The notes beneath the pieces are model-generated. The model ran no database searches. It had not been told where the DNA came from and saw only the letters and a program-made list of their open reading frames with translations. DNA of 14,865 nucleotides, from contig CAZVRH010000037.1 in the NCBI GenBank assembly GCA_964629335.1, positions 1-14,865 of the forward strand. The letters run 5' to 3'. The position numbers were made by a program, and so were the translations under genes. How positions within the stretch are numbered: the stretch's first letter is position 1; each line of letters begins with the position of its first letter. This document shows, one piece after another, positions 1-7,089 of the stretch. This DNA comes from CACPJA01 sp964629335 (lineage in GTDB: Bacteria > Pseudomonadota > Gammaproteobacteria > Steroidobacterales > UBA11654).

Positions 1-293
1 CTCATATAACCGGCTAGAATTATTAGATCAGGGTTTTCATTGGCTACATATTCTTGAAGAGCCCCATGGTAATCTATTTTTTTAGCATAAGATTTATAAT
101 CAATAACACCGGTCTTAATCCCAGATGATCTAGCCCTTTCAAGACCCATTGCATTAGGGTTATCTGAAATCACTGAAGTCATTAAGAGTTTAATTTTTTT
201 TGCCGAGATATTATCTAGGATGGCTTGTAAATTAGTCCCGCTTCCAGAAAGCAAACAGACAGCTCTCATTAGAGAGTCATGGCCTGTTGTCAT
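1..293 (-). CDS. purN: Phosphoribosylglycinamide formyltransferase (5' part, runs off window)
   Basis: PurN transfers a formyl group from 10-formyl-tetrahydrofolate to GAR, the third step of cytoplasmic de novo purine synthesis. I translated the minus strand. It shows the phosphate-binding N-terminus LLSGSGTNLQAI, then VISDN, GLERAR and the conserved PDLIILAGYMR near the window edge. The C-terminal half, with the catalytic Asp region, lies outside the window, so integrity cannot be judged. Two in-frame starts are possible. ATG at 293 overlaps the purM stop (ATGA), which fits translational coupling; it adds eight residues (MTTGHDSL) before the family's usual start. ATG at 269 gives MRAVCLLSGSG, closer to typical PurN. 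Neither has a strong Shine-Dalgarno. I chose 293 for the overlap, but the start is uncertain while the family call is not. It is probably cotranscribed with purM. Confidence 0.93.
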   Translation of the reverse strand, partial: MTTGHDSLMRAVCLLSGSGTNLQAILDNISAKKIKLLMTSVISDNPNAMGLERARSSGIKTGVIDYKSYAKKIDYHGALQEYVANENPDLIILAGYM

Positions 294-1327
294 GGATTTA
301 ACCGTACTTTCTTATCACCTGCTGATATATCACCTATATGGAAGGCTTGCTGATCTAGATTATTAATTACTTTAATAACATCAGTGGTTGTTTCCTTATC
401 CACAATTAGGATATATCCGATTCCACAATTGAATGTTTTTAACATCTCCTCCTGATCAACCTTGCCTTCTTCTTGAATCCAGTCAAAAATCTCAGGTTGT
501 TTCCAGGAACCCAGATTAACTTTTGCATTAACATCGTTGGGTAAAATCCTTACGATGTTTTCTTTGAATCCACCACCTGTTATATGGACCATTCCATTTA
601 TTGCGAAGTTTTTATTTACTTCATTTACAACTCTAGAATATATTGTTGTTGGTTCTATGAGGGCTTCACCTAGACTTCGATTACCCACTCTCTGTTCTAG
701 GTCACTTGAATTAAGCTCAATAATTTTTCGAATTAAAGAATAACCGTTAGAATGAGGACCGGATGAAGCTATACCAATTATTGCATCCGATGGTTCTATA
801 CATTTTCCATCAATGATCTGATCGTAATCTACAACACCTACACAAAAACCAGCCAAATCAAAATCACCGGATTGATACAGACCAGGCATTTCTGCGGTTT
901 CACCGCCTATCAATGCCATCTCAGATTGAATACAGCCTTCAGCTATTCCTTTAATTATATTTGTAGCTTCATTTGAGTTTAGTTTTGAGGTAGCAAAGTA
1001 ATCTAGAAAAAAAAGCGGTTTTGCCCCCAATGTGATTACATCGTTCACACACATAGCCACTAGATCAATACCAATTTGATCAAACGATGCCATTTGTTTA
1101 GCCAACATGATTTTTGTGCCCACTCCATCAGTGCCCGATACAAGAACAGGTTTTTTATACGCATCGATATCCAGCTTAAACAAACCACCAAAACCACCTA
1201 AATCAGATATGACTCTGTCATTAAGGGTTTGAGCAACTATGGGTTTGATACTATTGACTAAGTCATTAGCTTTATCAATATCAACTCCAGATTGTGAGTA
1301 GGTCAGTTTTTCATTTTTAGTCGTCAT
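290..1327 (-). CDS. purM: Phosphoribosylformylglycinamidine cyclo-ligase (AIR synthase)
   Basis: PurM closes the imidazole ring, converting FGAM plus ATP to AIR in de novo purine synthesis. The 345 aa length is normal for a bacterial PurM. Visible family landmarks are YSQSGVDID (10-18), GGFGGLF (44-50), SGTDGVGTK (64-72), IGIDLVAMCVNDV (85-97), the GGETAEMPG nucleotide and substrate loop (141-149) and a later HITGGG segment. No residue of these landmarks is missing. The gene precedes purN, with the stop overlapping a possible purN ATG by 4 bases, the standard purMN order. It is divergent from the pgsA-like gene across 100 bases that hold a candidate promoter. The start ATG is preceded by an A-rich stretch rather than a Shine-Dalgarno. 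Confidence 0.98.
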   Translation of the reverse strand: MTTKNEKLTYSQSGVDIDKANDLVNSIKPIVAQTLNDRVISDLGGFGGLFKLDIDAYKKPVLVSGTDGVGTKIMLAKQMASFDQIGIDLVAMCVNDVITLGAKPLFFLDYFATSKLNSNEATNIIKGIAEGCIQSEMALIGGETAEMPGLYQSGDFDLAGFCVGVVDYDQIIDGKCIEPSDAIIGIASSGPHSNGYSLIRKIIELNSSDLEQRVGNRSLGEALIEPTTIYSRVVNEVNKNFAINGMVHITGGGFKENIVRILPNDVNAKVNLGSWKQPEIFDWIQEEGKVDQEEMLKTFNCGIGYILIVDKETTTDVIKVINNLDQQAFHIGDISAGDKKVRLNP

Positions 1328-1363
1328 TACTTTTTTTGGTTGTAATGTTTTGCCATGACTATA

Positions 1364-1391
1364 ATTATTAGAGACTGTATATTAACATCAA
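1364..1391 (-). promoter_or_regulatory. Candidate sigma70-type promoter for purM-purN
   Basis: Read on the minus strand, TTGATG (4 of 6 matches to TTGACA) at 1391-1386 is followed after 16 bases by AATAAT (5 of 6 matches to TATAAT) at 1369-1364. Transcription would begin about 30 bases before the purM ATG at 1327. This was found by eye in AT-rich DNA, where chance matches are common, so it is a candidate only. I saw no obvious PurR-type operator. Confidence 0.4.
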
Positions 1392-1427
1392 CAATTTTAT
1401 TATTCTTTTAGTATTAAACCATTATTT

Positions 1428-1997
1428 ATGGAGATCAAATTTAAAACATCTTATATTCCAAATGCCATTTGCATTTTCAGAATGATATTAGTCATACCTA
1501 TAGTTTTTTATCTGATAAATAAACAGTTTCAATCGTCTCTGATTCTAATTGCTGTAGCAGGTATATCTGACTTTTTTGATGGGTTTCTTGCGAGAAAAAA
1601 TGACTGGAGATCAGATTTAGGTGCAGAGCTTGATCCTGCTGCAGACAAAATACTCTTGTTATCACTCTTTATTTCACTCTATATCATGCAACTAATACCG
1701 TTTTGGTTAATGGCTGTAGTGATCATGAGGGATTTAATGATTGCTTTTGGTCTCTTCTTATACAACTTTTTTATTGAAAGACCAAAATCAAACCCATCTT
1801 TTATAAGCAAACTCAACACTTTTATACAAATCTTTTTTATTCTGTTCCTCATTGCATCTCAAATTCTAATAGTTCCCTTTGAAGTTTTGTCTCTCATTTT
1901 AGGTGCTATAGTTCTTGTTACTTCGATCCTAAGCTGTATGGATTATTGGATCACATGGTCAATGAAAGCAAAAAATATATTAAGTAAATCAGGATAG
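1428..1997 (+). CDS. pgsA: CDP-alcohol phosphatidyltransferase, PgsA-like
   Basis: This is an inner-membrane enzyme of the CDP-alcohol phosphatidyltransferase family. The best match is phosphatidylglycerophosphate synthase, which joins CDP-diacylglycerol and glycerol-3-phosphate on the way to phosphatidylglycerol and cardiolipin. The signature DxxDGxxARx8GxxxDxxxD is complete: D48, D51-G52, A55-R56, G65, D69, D73. LDPAADK (68-74) and the N-terminal IPNAICIFRM resemble PgsA, and 189 aa is the usual size. Several hydrophobic segments follow (about 15-42, 75-95, 97-115, 130-172). It is divergent from purM and lies 3 bases before hda; a CDP-alcohol phosphatidyltransferase near purM and hda recurs in gammaproteobacteria. 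The acceptor alcohol cannot be proven from sequence, so a genome may hold another, canonical pgsA. No Shine-Dalgarno precedes the ATG. Confidence 0.85.
   Translation: MEIKFKTSYIPNAICIFRMILVIPIVFYLINKQFQSSLILIAVAGISDFFDGFLARKNDWRSDLGAELDPAADKILLLSLFISLYIMQLIPFWLMAVVIMRDLMIAFGLFLYNFFIERPKSNPSFISKLNTFIQIFFILFLIASQILIVPFEVLSLILGAIVLVTSILSCMDYWITWSMKAKNILSKSG
1991..1994 (+). promoter_or_regulatory. Ribosome binding site of hda
   Basis: AGGA lies 6 bases before the hda ATG, inside the last codons of the pgsA-like gene. It is one of the few clear Shine-Dalgarno matches in this window and supports both the hda start and translation from a shared transcript. Confidence 0.55.
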
Positions 1998-2000
1998 TTC

Positions 2001-2681
2001 ATGCGTCAACTGCCTCTTCCGGTTTCAATCTCTGAGCACATGACTTTTGAGACTTTTCATCTTGGGCCAAACAAGTCAATTGTTAATTCAATAAGAAAGG
2101 GCAAGGAAAAACTAATTTGGGTAGCTGGATTACAAGGTTTTGGAAAGACCCATCTTCTTCATGCTTTACTCAATAGTCTAGAAAGTGCCAGCAAACAATT
2201 GCTTTACTTACCTATGGCAGAATCAGAAGCATTTACTCCCGATATTCTTGATAATCTAGATCAGTATGACTTAGTAGCAATTGATGATATTGAAAATATA
2301 ATTGGAGATATTTCTTGGGAGGAGCAGTTACTTAAATTCTATGAAGATTCTAATAATATGAATAATCAGGTCATCATCACAGCAAATAATACCCCGCAAG
2401 GCCTTAACTTTATATTACCGGATTTAGCCTCGCGCTTTAGCTTAGCTTTGATACAAAGACTTGCGCCCATGGACGAGAGTCAAATGATTAAAGCAATTTC
2501 ACTCCATGCAAAAGCGAGAGGCTTTAACTTACCTGAAGATTCTGCTAAGTATTTAATAACCAGAGTACCCAGAGATGTTTCAGTGTTGGTCAAGATGATT
2601 CAAATGCTCGATTATGAATCACTCTCAATGCAAAGAAAATTAACAATACCTTTTATAAAAACTATTCTGGATATCAAATAA
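2001..2681 (+). CDS. hda: DnaA-homologous regulatory inactivator Hda
   Basis: Hda is an AAA+ protein. Bound to the DNA-loaded sliding clamp, it stimulates hydrolysis of DnaA-bound ATP, preventing re-initiation of replication. At residues 3-7 the sequence reads QLPLP, matching the N-terminal clamp-binding motif of Hda. The AAA+ core has a Walker A GLQGFGKT (43-50), a Walker B LVAIDDIE (91-98), the sensor I stretch VIITANN (124-130), the box VII LPDLASRF with a possible arginine finger R145, and a sensor II region with R191. The C-terminus MQRKLTIPFIKTILDI closely matches E. coli Hda. The length of 226 aa is slightly short but complete, and the DnaA DNA-binding domain is absent, as expected. 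Walker A is the canonical GxxGxGKT, whereas E. coli Hda has GAGRS at that place. It starts 3 bases after the pgsA-like gene. Confidence 0.94.
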   Translation: MRQLPLPVSISEHMTFETFHLGPNKSIVNSIRKGKEKLIWVAGLQGFGKTHLLHALLNSLESASKQLLYLPMAESEAFTPDILDNLDQYDLVAIDDIENIIGDISWEEQLLKFYEDSNNMNNQVIITANNTPQGLNFILPDLASRFSLALIQRLAPMDESQMIKAISLHAKARGFNLPEDSAKYLITRVPRDVSVLVKMIQMLDYESLSMQRKLTIPFIKTILDIK

Positions 2682-2703
2682 AGTTCTGTTCACTAAACAT
2701 TGC

Positions 2704-2730
2704 TTGACCTATGAGAGTATGACTGATACT
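2704..2730 (+). promoter_or_regulatory. Candidate promoter for the DUF4398 lipoprotein gene
   Basis: TTGACC (5 of 6 matches to TTGACA) at 2704-2709 is followed by TGATACT at 2724-2730, a -10-like GATACT with a 15-base spacer. The spacer is shorter than ideal. Transcription would start near 2737, leaving an A-rich leader of about 20 bases without a Shine-Dalgarno before the ATG at 2757. It is a weak call by eye in the 75-base gap after hda. Confidence 0.35.
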
Positions 2731-2756
2731 TTTTTAAAAATAAAAAATCATTATTT

Positions 2757-3047
2757 ATGAAGCTCAAACCATATATTTTTATTATCTTTCTCTTAGCGCT
2801 TACTGCGTGTGCGACCATGCCGCCACTGCAAGAAATGAGCAATGCCAGACAGACAATTTCAGCAGCTAAAGACCTTAGTCAAGAGGCTGCTACCAGTGCA
2901 AAGATCATCGAAGCAGAAAGGCTCTTGGCTAGAGCGCAAAGAAGAATTGAGGTCAATTTGTATGACTCAGCAAGACAAGACGCATTGAGAGCCCAAAAAG
3001 AAGCGATTGAATTTATCGAGCAGGCGATTGCCGAAAATAATAAATAA
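2757..3047 (+). CDS. Small DUF4398-type lipoprotein
   Basis: This is a predicted lipoprotein of 96 aa. The N-terminus has a basic MKLKP, a hydrophobic core and the lipobox LTAC (15-18). Cleavage before C18 would leave a 79-residue mature protein anchored in a membrane, probably the outer one, because T20 follows rather than a +2 Asp. The mature part is predicted to be almost entirely alpha-helical. It is Ala, Glu, Gln and Arg rich, with repeated spacing of the type A-x-x-L-L-A-R-A-Q and Y-D-S-A-R-Q-D-A-L-R-A-Q, which is the pattern of DUF4398. Members often sit near OmpA-like or other envelope genes; here it stands between hda and convergent proS, so context gives no function. The biochemical role is unknown. 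Confidence 0.8.
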   Translation: MKLKPYIFIIFLLALTACATMPPLQEMSNARQTISAAKDLSQEAATSAKIIEAERLLARAQRRIEVNLYDSARQDALRAQKEAIEFIEQAIAENNK

Positions 3048-3066
3048 TCCTCTCTATGAGGAGATT
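3046..3066. terminator. Possible bidirectional terminator hairpin between convergent genes
   Basis: AATCCTCTC and GAGGAGATT form a stem around a TAT loop, with one mismatch and one G-T pair. The hairpin overlaps the stop codons of both the lipoprotein gene and proS, which are only 6 bases apart. On the proS strand it is followed by a U-rich run (ATTTATTATTTT), so it suits proS better; on the plus strand only CTTTG follows. The fold energy was not computed. Confidence 0.4.
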
Positions 3067-4289
3067 CTTTGAATCAAATCTTCTACCGGTAAATCTTCTT
3101 TCTCTCCCGATTTTCGATTCACAAATTCAACTGTGCCCTGACTTAGTCCTCTTTTACTCAGAACAATTTGATAAGGTATTCCAATGAGATCTGCTTCGGC
3201 AAACTTAACTCCTGGCCTTTCATCACGATCATCAATAACAACCTCTTTGCCAAGACTTTTTATTGACTCATAAAGCTCTTTACCTTTTGCAGTAATGTCT
3301 AATTTTTTATCGTTTAAAGTAATAATGATAAATTCAAAAGGAGCTATATTCTCTGGCCAAATTATGCCTTTCTCATCATAATTTTGTTCAATTGAAGCGG
3401 CTACAATTCTTGAAATTCCTATTCCATAACAACCCATCATTGGGCTGATTGATTTACCTTCATTATTGAGCACTGAAAGACCCATGCTTTTAGAGTATTT
3501 ATCACCCAGTTGAAAGATATGTCCTACTTCTATGCCTTTTGCGAAAGAAAGACGACCTCCATTGGGGGCTTTATCAGAATCGATCATTTCAACATTTGCT
3601 GCGAAGTTTTCCTCATCGCAATAAGCAATCTCATCCTCACCCGAGTCAGCTAGAACATGATATTCATGAGATAATGAGCCTCCAATCTCCCCACTAGTGG
3701 CAGCGACTTTCCTGAAATTTAAACCCATCTTGGTAAAGATCTTATTATAAGCATTGCCCATATTTTGGTACTCATCATCTAAGGATTGTTGATTCAGGTG
3801 AAATGAATAAGCATCTTTCATTAAGAATTCTCTCGCCCTCATAACACCAAATCTTGGTCTAATTTCATCTCTAAATTTAGTTTGTATTTGATAGAAATTT
3901 ACGGGTAATTGTTTATAACTGGTAATTTCTCTTCTCATAATATCAGTGATAACTTCTTCATGTGTTGGTCCAAAACAAAGTAAACGGTCGTTGCGATCAA
4001 TGATCTTAAGCAGAAGATTCCCATAGTCTTCCCAGCGTCCAGTTTCTTTCCATAGTTCAGAGGGTTGTATTGCTGGCATTAACACTTCATAAGCGCCAGA
4101 ATTATCAAGTTCAGCTCTAACTATGTTTTCAATTTTTCTTAGAACCCTTAGTCCGAATGGCATCCAAGTGAACAATCCTGAAGCCAGCTGCTTGATTAAT
4201 CCAGAACGTAGCATCAATCGATGTGAAGCTAGTTTTGCATCTGACGGTATATCTTTATAAGTTTTTACAGGGTATTTTGAAAGTTCCAT
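3054..4289 (-). CDS. proS: Proline--tRNA ligase lacking the internal editing domain
   Basis: This class II synthetase charges tRNA-Pro. The catalytic parts match bacterial-type ProRS: motif 1 region SGLFTWMPFGLRVLRK (37-52), the GPTHEE loop (107-112), motif 2 FRDEIRPRFGVMRAREF (139-155), KDAYSFH (158-164), the motif 3 stretch MGCYGIGISRIVAASIEQ (285-302) and an anticodon-binding domain (about 315-411) with DDRDERPGVKFAEADLIGIP. The protein is 411 aa, against 572 in E. coli. The missing ~160 residues correspond exactly to the INS editing domain between motifs 2 and 3, which clears mischarged Ala-tRNA-Pro. AANVEM at 230-235 passes through about ten linker residues into KGIEVGHIFQLG at 251-262. 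The frame is intact, so this looks like a natural short form, as in alphaproteobacteria, rather than a broken gene. It is divergent from pssA and has no evident Shine-Dalgarno. Confidence 0.96.
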   Translation of the reverse strand: MELSKYPVKTYKDIPSDAKLASHRLMLRSGLIKQLASGLFTWMPFGLRVLRKIENIVRAELDNSGAYEVLMPAIQPSELWKETGRWEDYGNLLLKIIDRNDRLLCFGPTHEEVITDIMRREITSYKQLPVNFYQIQTKFRDEIRPRFGVMRAREFLMKDAYSFHLNQQSLDDEYQNMGNAYNKIFTKMGLNFRKVAATSGEIGGSLSHEYHVLADSGEDEIAYCDEENFAANVEMIDSDKAPNGGRLSFAKGIEVGHIFQLGDKYSKSMGLSVLNNEGKSISPMMGCYGIGISRIVAASIEQNYDEKGIIWPENIAPFEFIIITLNDKKLDITAKGKELYESIKSLGKEVVIDDRDERPGVKFAEADLIGIPYQIVLSKRGLSQGTVEFVNRKSGEKEDLPVEDLIQRISS

Positions 4290-4351
4290 ACTAGAATAGT
4301 AAGTAATTACGCAGAGAAATGCACCACGCCTTGAAAAAAAAATTATGAAAG

Positions 4352-4371
4352 TTTCTAGAAATTCAAATTTC
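4352..4371. repeat. Overlapping inverted repeats in the proS/pssA divergent spacer
   Basis: The perfect palindrome TTTCTAGAAA (4352-4361) overlaps a second inverted repeat, GAAATT-CA-AATTTC (4358-4371). They lie in the 116-base spacer between divergent proS and pssA, just upstream of and touching the candidate pssA -35 element. They could be an operator or a chance product of AT-rich sequence; no known regulator motif was recognised. Confidence 0.4.
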
Positions 4372-4397
4372 CAAGTCTAGTTCCTATTCTTTATAAT
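4368..4397 (+). promoter_or_regulatory. Candidate promoter for pssA, very close to the start codon
   Basis: A perfect -10 hexamer TATAAT lies at 4392-4397. TTTCCA (4 of 6 matches to TTGACA) sits 18 bases upstream at 4368-4373. A start about 7 bases downstream of the -10 would fall at roughly 4404, next to the pssA TTG (4403) and ATG (4406). If real, the pssA mRNA has essentially no leader. Confidence 0.5.
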
Positions 4398-4405
4398 GAT
4401 TTTTG

Positions 4406-5179
4406 ATGATCAAACGAAACAATAGTAAAAAAAGGAATACCTTAAAAAAAGGGGTATTTATCCTTCCTAATTTATTTACGACAGCCAATGTTTTGTCAGG
4501 TTGTTTCTCAATCTTTTGCTCAATAGGCGGTCAATTTGAGTTGGCTGCTGTAGCTATCTTTGTTGCTGTCTTTTTAGACGGATTGGATGGAAGGATAGCT
4601 AGGGCTACCAACGCTGTCTCTGATTTTGGGAAACAGTACGATAGCTTATCGGATCTGATTTCTTTCGGTGTGGCACCAGCAATCTTATATTTTTCCTGGT
4701 GTTCAAATAATCCCTATGAATCCACACAAGAGAGAGTATTATTTTTGATTTCTTTTTTTTATATTGTGTGTACTGCTTTAAGATTGGCAAGATTTAATAA
4801 TCTTTTGCAATTAAAAGATAACAACTATTTTATAGGGCTTCCGTCACCAGCTTCAGCAACACTGTGCGCAGTTGTTATTTGGCAATGTGATATTAATTTT
4901 ATTGACCCATTGATTGGGTATGCATTAATTTCAAGCACACTGTCAGTATCTGCAGCATTAATGGTTTCATCAATTAAATATAATAATTTTAAAGATCTTA
5001 GAAATTCAAACAGGATGCCTTTTATTGGAACATTGTTTGTTCCTTTAGTGATGATTCTAATCCTTTTAAACCCGCCAATGATTTTAACGATTATCTCGGT
5101 CACTTTCCTAATTTCAGGACCTTTGAGTCATGTATTGTCCTTTTTTAGTAACCAAAAGCTTCCTGAACAAGAAAGCTGA
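4406..5179 (+). CDS. pssA: CDP-diacylglycerol--serine O-phosphatidyltransferase
   Basis: This is an integral inner-membrane phosphatidylserine synthase of the CDP-alcohol phosphatidyltransferase family. It makes phosphatidylserine, the precursor of phosphatidylethanolamine. Counting from a TTG at 4403, the signature is complete: D59, D62-G63, A66-R67, G76, D80, D84, within DGLDGRIAR and SDFGKQYDSLSDLISFGVAP, wording typical of PssA rather than PgsA. Hydrophobic segments span much of the rest of its 257 residues (about 28-58, 85-98, 110-125, 145-165, 172-190, 205-245), after a basic N-terminus. I prefer ATG 4406 over TTG 4403, which adds one Met; neither has a Shine-Dalgarno. It is followed at 14 bases by the uracil-DNA glycosylase gene. 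The partner decarboxylase psd is not in the window. Confidence 0.94.
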   Translation: MIKRNNSKKRNTLKKGVFILPNLFTTANVLSGCFSIFCSIGGQFELAAVAIFVAVFLDGLDGRIARATNAVSDFGKQYDSLSDLISFGVAPAILYFSWCSNNPYESTQERVLFLISFFYIVCTALRLARFNNLLQLKDNNYFIGLPSPASATLCAVVIWQCDINFIDPLIGYALISSTLSVSAALMVSSIKYNNFKDLRNSNRMPFIGTLFVPLVMILILLNPPMILTIISVTFLISGPLSHVLSFFSNQKLPEQES

Positions 5180-5193
5180 TTCCCTTTAATTCA

Positions 5194-5835
5194 ATGCCTG
5201 ACATACATAAGATACTTCGATTAATTGGAGTACAAGGCTACAAATTAAGATCCAGTGATTCTTCAGAGCAAACTCAAAGCGTTCAAGATGACTGGCAGTC
5301 ATTAGAATCCGAGGTTAAGAACTGCACCAATTGTTCCTTGCATAAACACAGAACGCAGACCGTTTTTGGATGCGGGAATAGAGATTCTGATTGGCTTTTT
5401 ATAGGCGAAGCACCCGGAAAAGATGAGGATCTTCAAGGTGAGCCTTTTGTCGGGAGAGCGGGACGGCTATTAAATGAAATTATATTCTCTATGGGCTTAA
5501 ATAGAGACGATGTCTATATCGCAAATATTCTAAAGTGCCGTCCTCCAAACAATCGAGATCCTTCTTCTAAAGAGATTCTTTTTTGCAGCTCTTATTTGGA
5601 GCGACAGATCAAAATGATTTCACCTAAGATCATAATTGCTGTTGGCAGAATTGCAGCACAAAATCTCCTAGATTCAGATCTAACCATGGGAAAATTAAGA
5701 GGCATTGTTCATAGTTATGGTTCTAAAGATATCCCTTTGATTGTTTTATATCATCCAGCTTATCTATTAAGGAGCCCCTCACAAAAATACAAAGTCTGGT
5801 CAGATTTAAAATTGGCAAAGGCTGTTATGGAATAA
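5194..5835 (+). CDS. Uracil-DNA glycosylase, family 4 (iron-sulfur type)
   Basis: This enzyme excises uracil from DNA to start base excision repair. Family 4 signatures are clear: the active-site motif GEAPGKDED (71-79), GEPFVGRAGRLLNEI (82-96), NILKCRPPNNRDP (111-123) and HPAYLLRSP (187-195). Four cysteines, C44, C47, C115 and C131, are placed to bind the 4Fe-4S cluster of this family. About 40 N-terminal residues before the first cysteine pair are variable, as in many proteobacterial members, giving 213 aa. The gene sits 14 bases after pssA and 3 bases before the MFS gene, so all three are probably cotranscribed although unrelated in function. E. coli uses the unrelated family 1 Ung; whether this genome also has Ung cannot be seen. 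There is no Shine-Dalgarno before the ATG. Confidence 0.93.
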   Translation: MPDIHKILRLIGVQGYKLRSSDSSEQTQSVQDDWQSLESEVKNCTNCSLHKHRTQTVFGCGNRDSDWLFIGEAPGKDEDLQGEPFVGRAGRLLNEIIFSMGLNRDDVYIANILKCRPPNNRDPSSKEILFCSSYLERQIKMISPKIIIAVGRIAAQNLLDSDLTMGKLRGIVHSYGSKDIPLIVLYHPAYLLRSPSQKYKVWSDLKLAKAVME

Positions 5836-5838
5836 TTT

Positions 5839-7089
5839 ATGAGTTATTTGAGAAAAAAGAATGTAATTTCATGGGCTTTTTATGATTGGGCCAATTCTGC
5901 TTTTGCAACAACTGTGATGGCAGGGTTTTTCCCAATTTTTTTTAAGGCGTATTGGGCCAATAATTTTTCAGACATAGAGAGCACAGCCATGATTGGTTAT
6001 GCCAACTCTATAGCAGGTCTTGTTGTCGTCATTTTGGCACCAATATTGGGTGCTTTTGCAGACTTAGGAGCTAAGAAAAAAAAATTCTTAGGTTTTTTTG
6101 CATCATCTGGAATTGTTTGTACTGCTTCCTTTTATTTTGTTCCAGAAGGTCAATGGTTTATTGCAGCATTACTTTATGTAATTGCTGCTATAGGTTTTTC
6201 AGGCGGTAATATTTTTTATGATTCTTTGATTGTTTCTGTTTCTGATCAAAAACATCGAAATCAAGTTTCTGCCCTAGGTTATTCAATGGGTTATTTGGGA
6301 GGAGGTATTTTATTCCTGGTGAATGTACTAATGTATCTCTATCCTCAATCGTTTGGGATTAATTCATCTTCAGAAGCAGTTCTTTGGTCTTTTTTGACGG
6401 TAGCCGTTTGGTGGGCTCTTTTTTCAATTCCTTTATTCAAAAATGTTCAAGAATCTGAATCTAGAAATCGTGATTTAAATATTTTAACAACAGTGGTGCA
6501 ATCGTTTAGAGAGGTCTATTTGACCCTGATTGAGATCAAGAAGTATAAACGAGTGGTTATTTTTCTCTTAGCTTATTGGTTCTATATCGACGGTATTGAT
6601 ACCATTGTGAGAATGGCAACGGCCTATGGAACCGATATCGGTTTAGATGCTTCATCATTGATTACTGCACTAATTGTTACTCAATTTGTAGGTTTTCCAG
6701 CGACCCTAGTTTTTGGATATTTTGCTGACCGTTTAGGATTTCAGAAGATCCTGACTATCGGTATAATCATCTACATTCTGATTTGTTTTTTTGCAAAATC
6801 CATGACCACTGCCAGAGATTTTTACATTTTAGCAGTAACAGTTGGTCTGGTTATGGGCGGAATGCAAGCAGTCAGCAGAGCTTTTTTTAGCAGCATTATA
6901 CCTCAGCATAAGGAAGCTCAATTTTTTGGTTTTTATAATATTGTTGGTAAATCAGCAGTGGTTGTAGGGCCAGCTTTGGTTTCATGGTTTGCTGTGACAT
7001 TTAATGATTCAAGAATCGGAATTTTAAGTCTATTAATTCTTTTTATACCTGGTTTAATTCTTCTATGGATGATTCCTAATGAGAGTTAA
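5839..7089 (+). CDS. UMF1-family MFS transporter
   Basis: This is an integral membrane protein of the major facilitator superfamily, 416 aa. The N-terminus WAFYDWANSAFATTVMAGFF (12-31) is characteristic of the UMF1 family (related to yeast Atg22), and LAPILGAFADLGAKKKKF after the second hydrophobic stretch is the motif-A-like loop. About twelve hydrophobic segments are spread over the length, with a charged central loop (about 208-236). A second motif-A-like loop, FGYFADRLGFQKIL, starts the matching position in the C-terminal half. The substrate is not established for bacterial members; amino-acid efflux is a guess from the yeast relative. It begins 3 bases after the glycosylase stop and its last codons overlap the convergent valS stop by 4 bases. 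Confidence 0.88.
   Translation: MSYLRKKNVISWAFYDWANSAFATTVMAGFFPIFFKAYWANNFSDIESTAMIGYANSIAGLVVVILAPILGAFADLGAKKKKFLGFFASSGIVCTASFYFVPEGQWFIAALLYVIAAIGFSGGNIFYDSLIVSVSDQKHRNQVSALGYSMGYLGGGILFLVNVLMYLYPQSFGINSSSEAVLWSFLTVAVWWALFSIPLFKNVQESESRNRDLNILTTVVQSFREVYLTLIEIKKYKRVVIFLLAYWFYIDGIDTIVRMATAYGTDIGLDASSLITALIVTQFVGFPATLVFGYFADRLGFQKILTIGIIIYILICFFAKSMTTARDFYILAVTVGLVMGGMQAVSRAFFSSIIPQHKEAQFFGFYNIVGKSAVVVGPALVSWFAVTFNDSRIGILSLLILFIPGLILLWMIPNES

Noticed and set aside
3054..4289. proS as a frameshifted pseudogene because it is short
   Set aside because: All three class II motifs and the anticodon-binding domain are in one frame and the missing part corresponds to a discrete domain, so a natural short form is more likely.
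4825..5103. 92-codon minus-strand frame opposite pssA
   Set aside because: It overlaps a well-supported membrane enzyme gene and has no homology that I can recognise.
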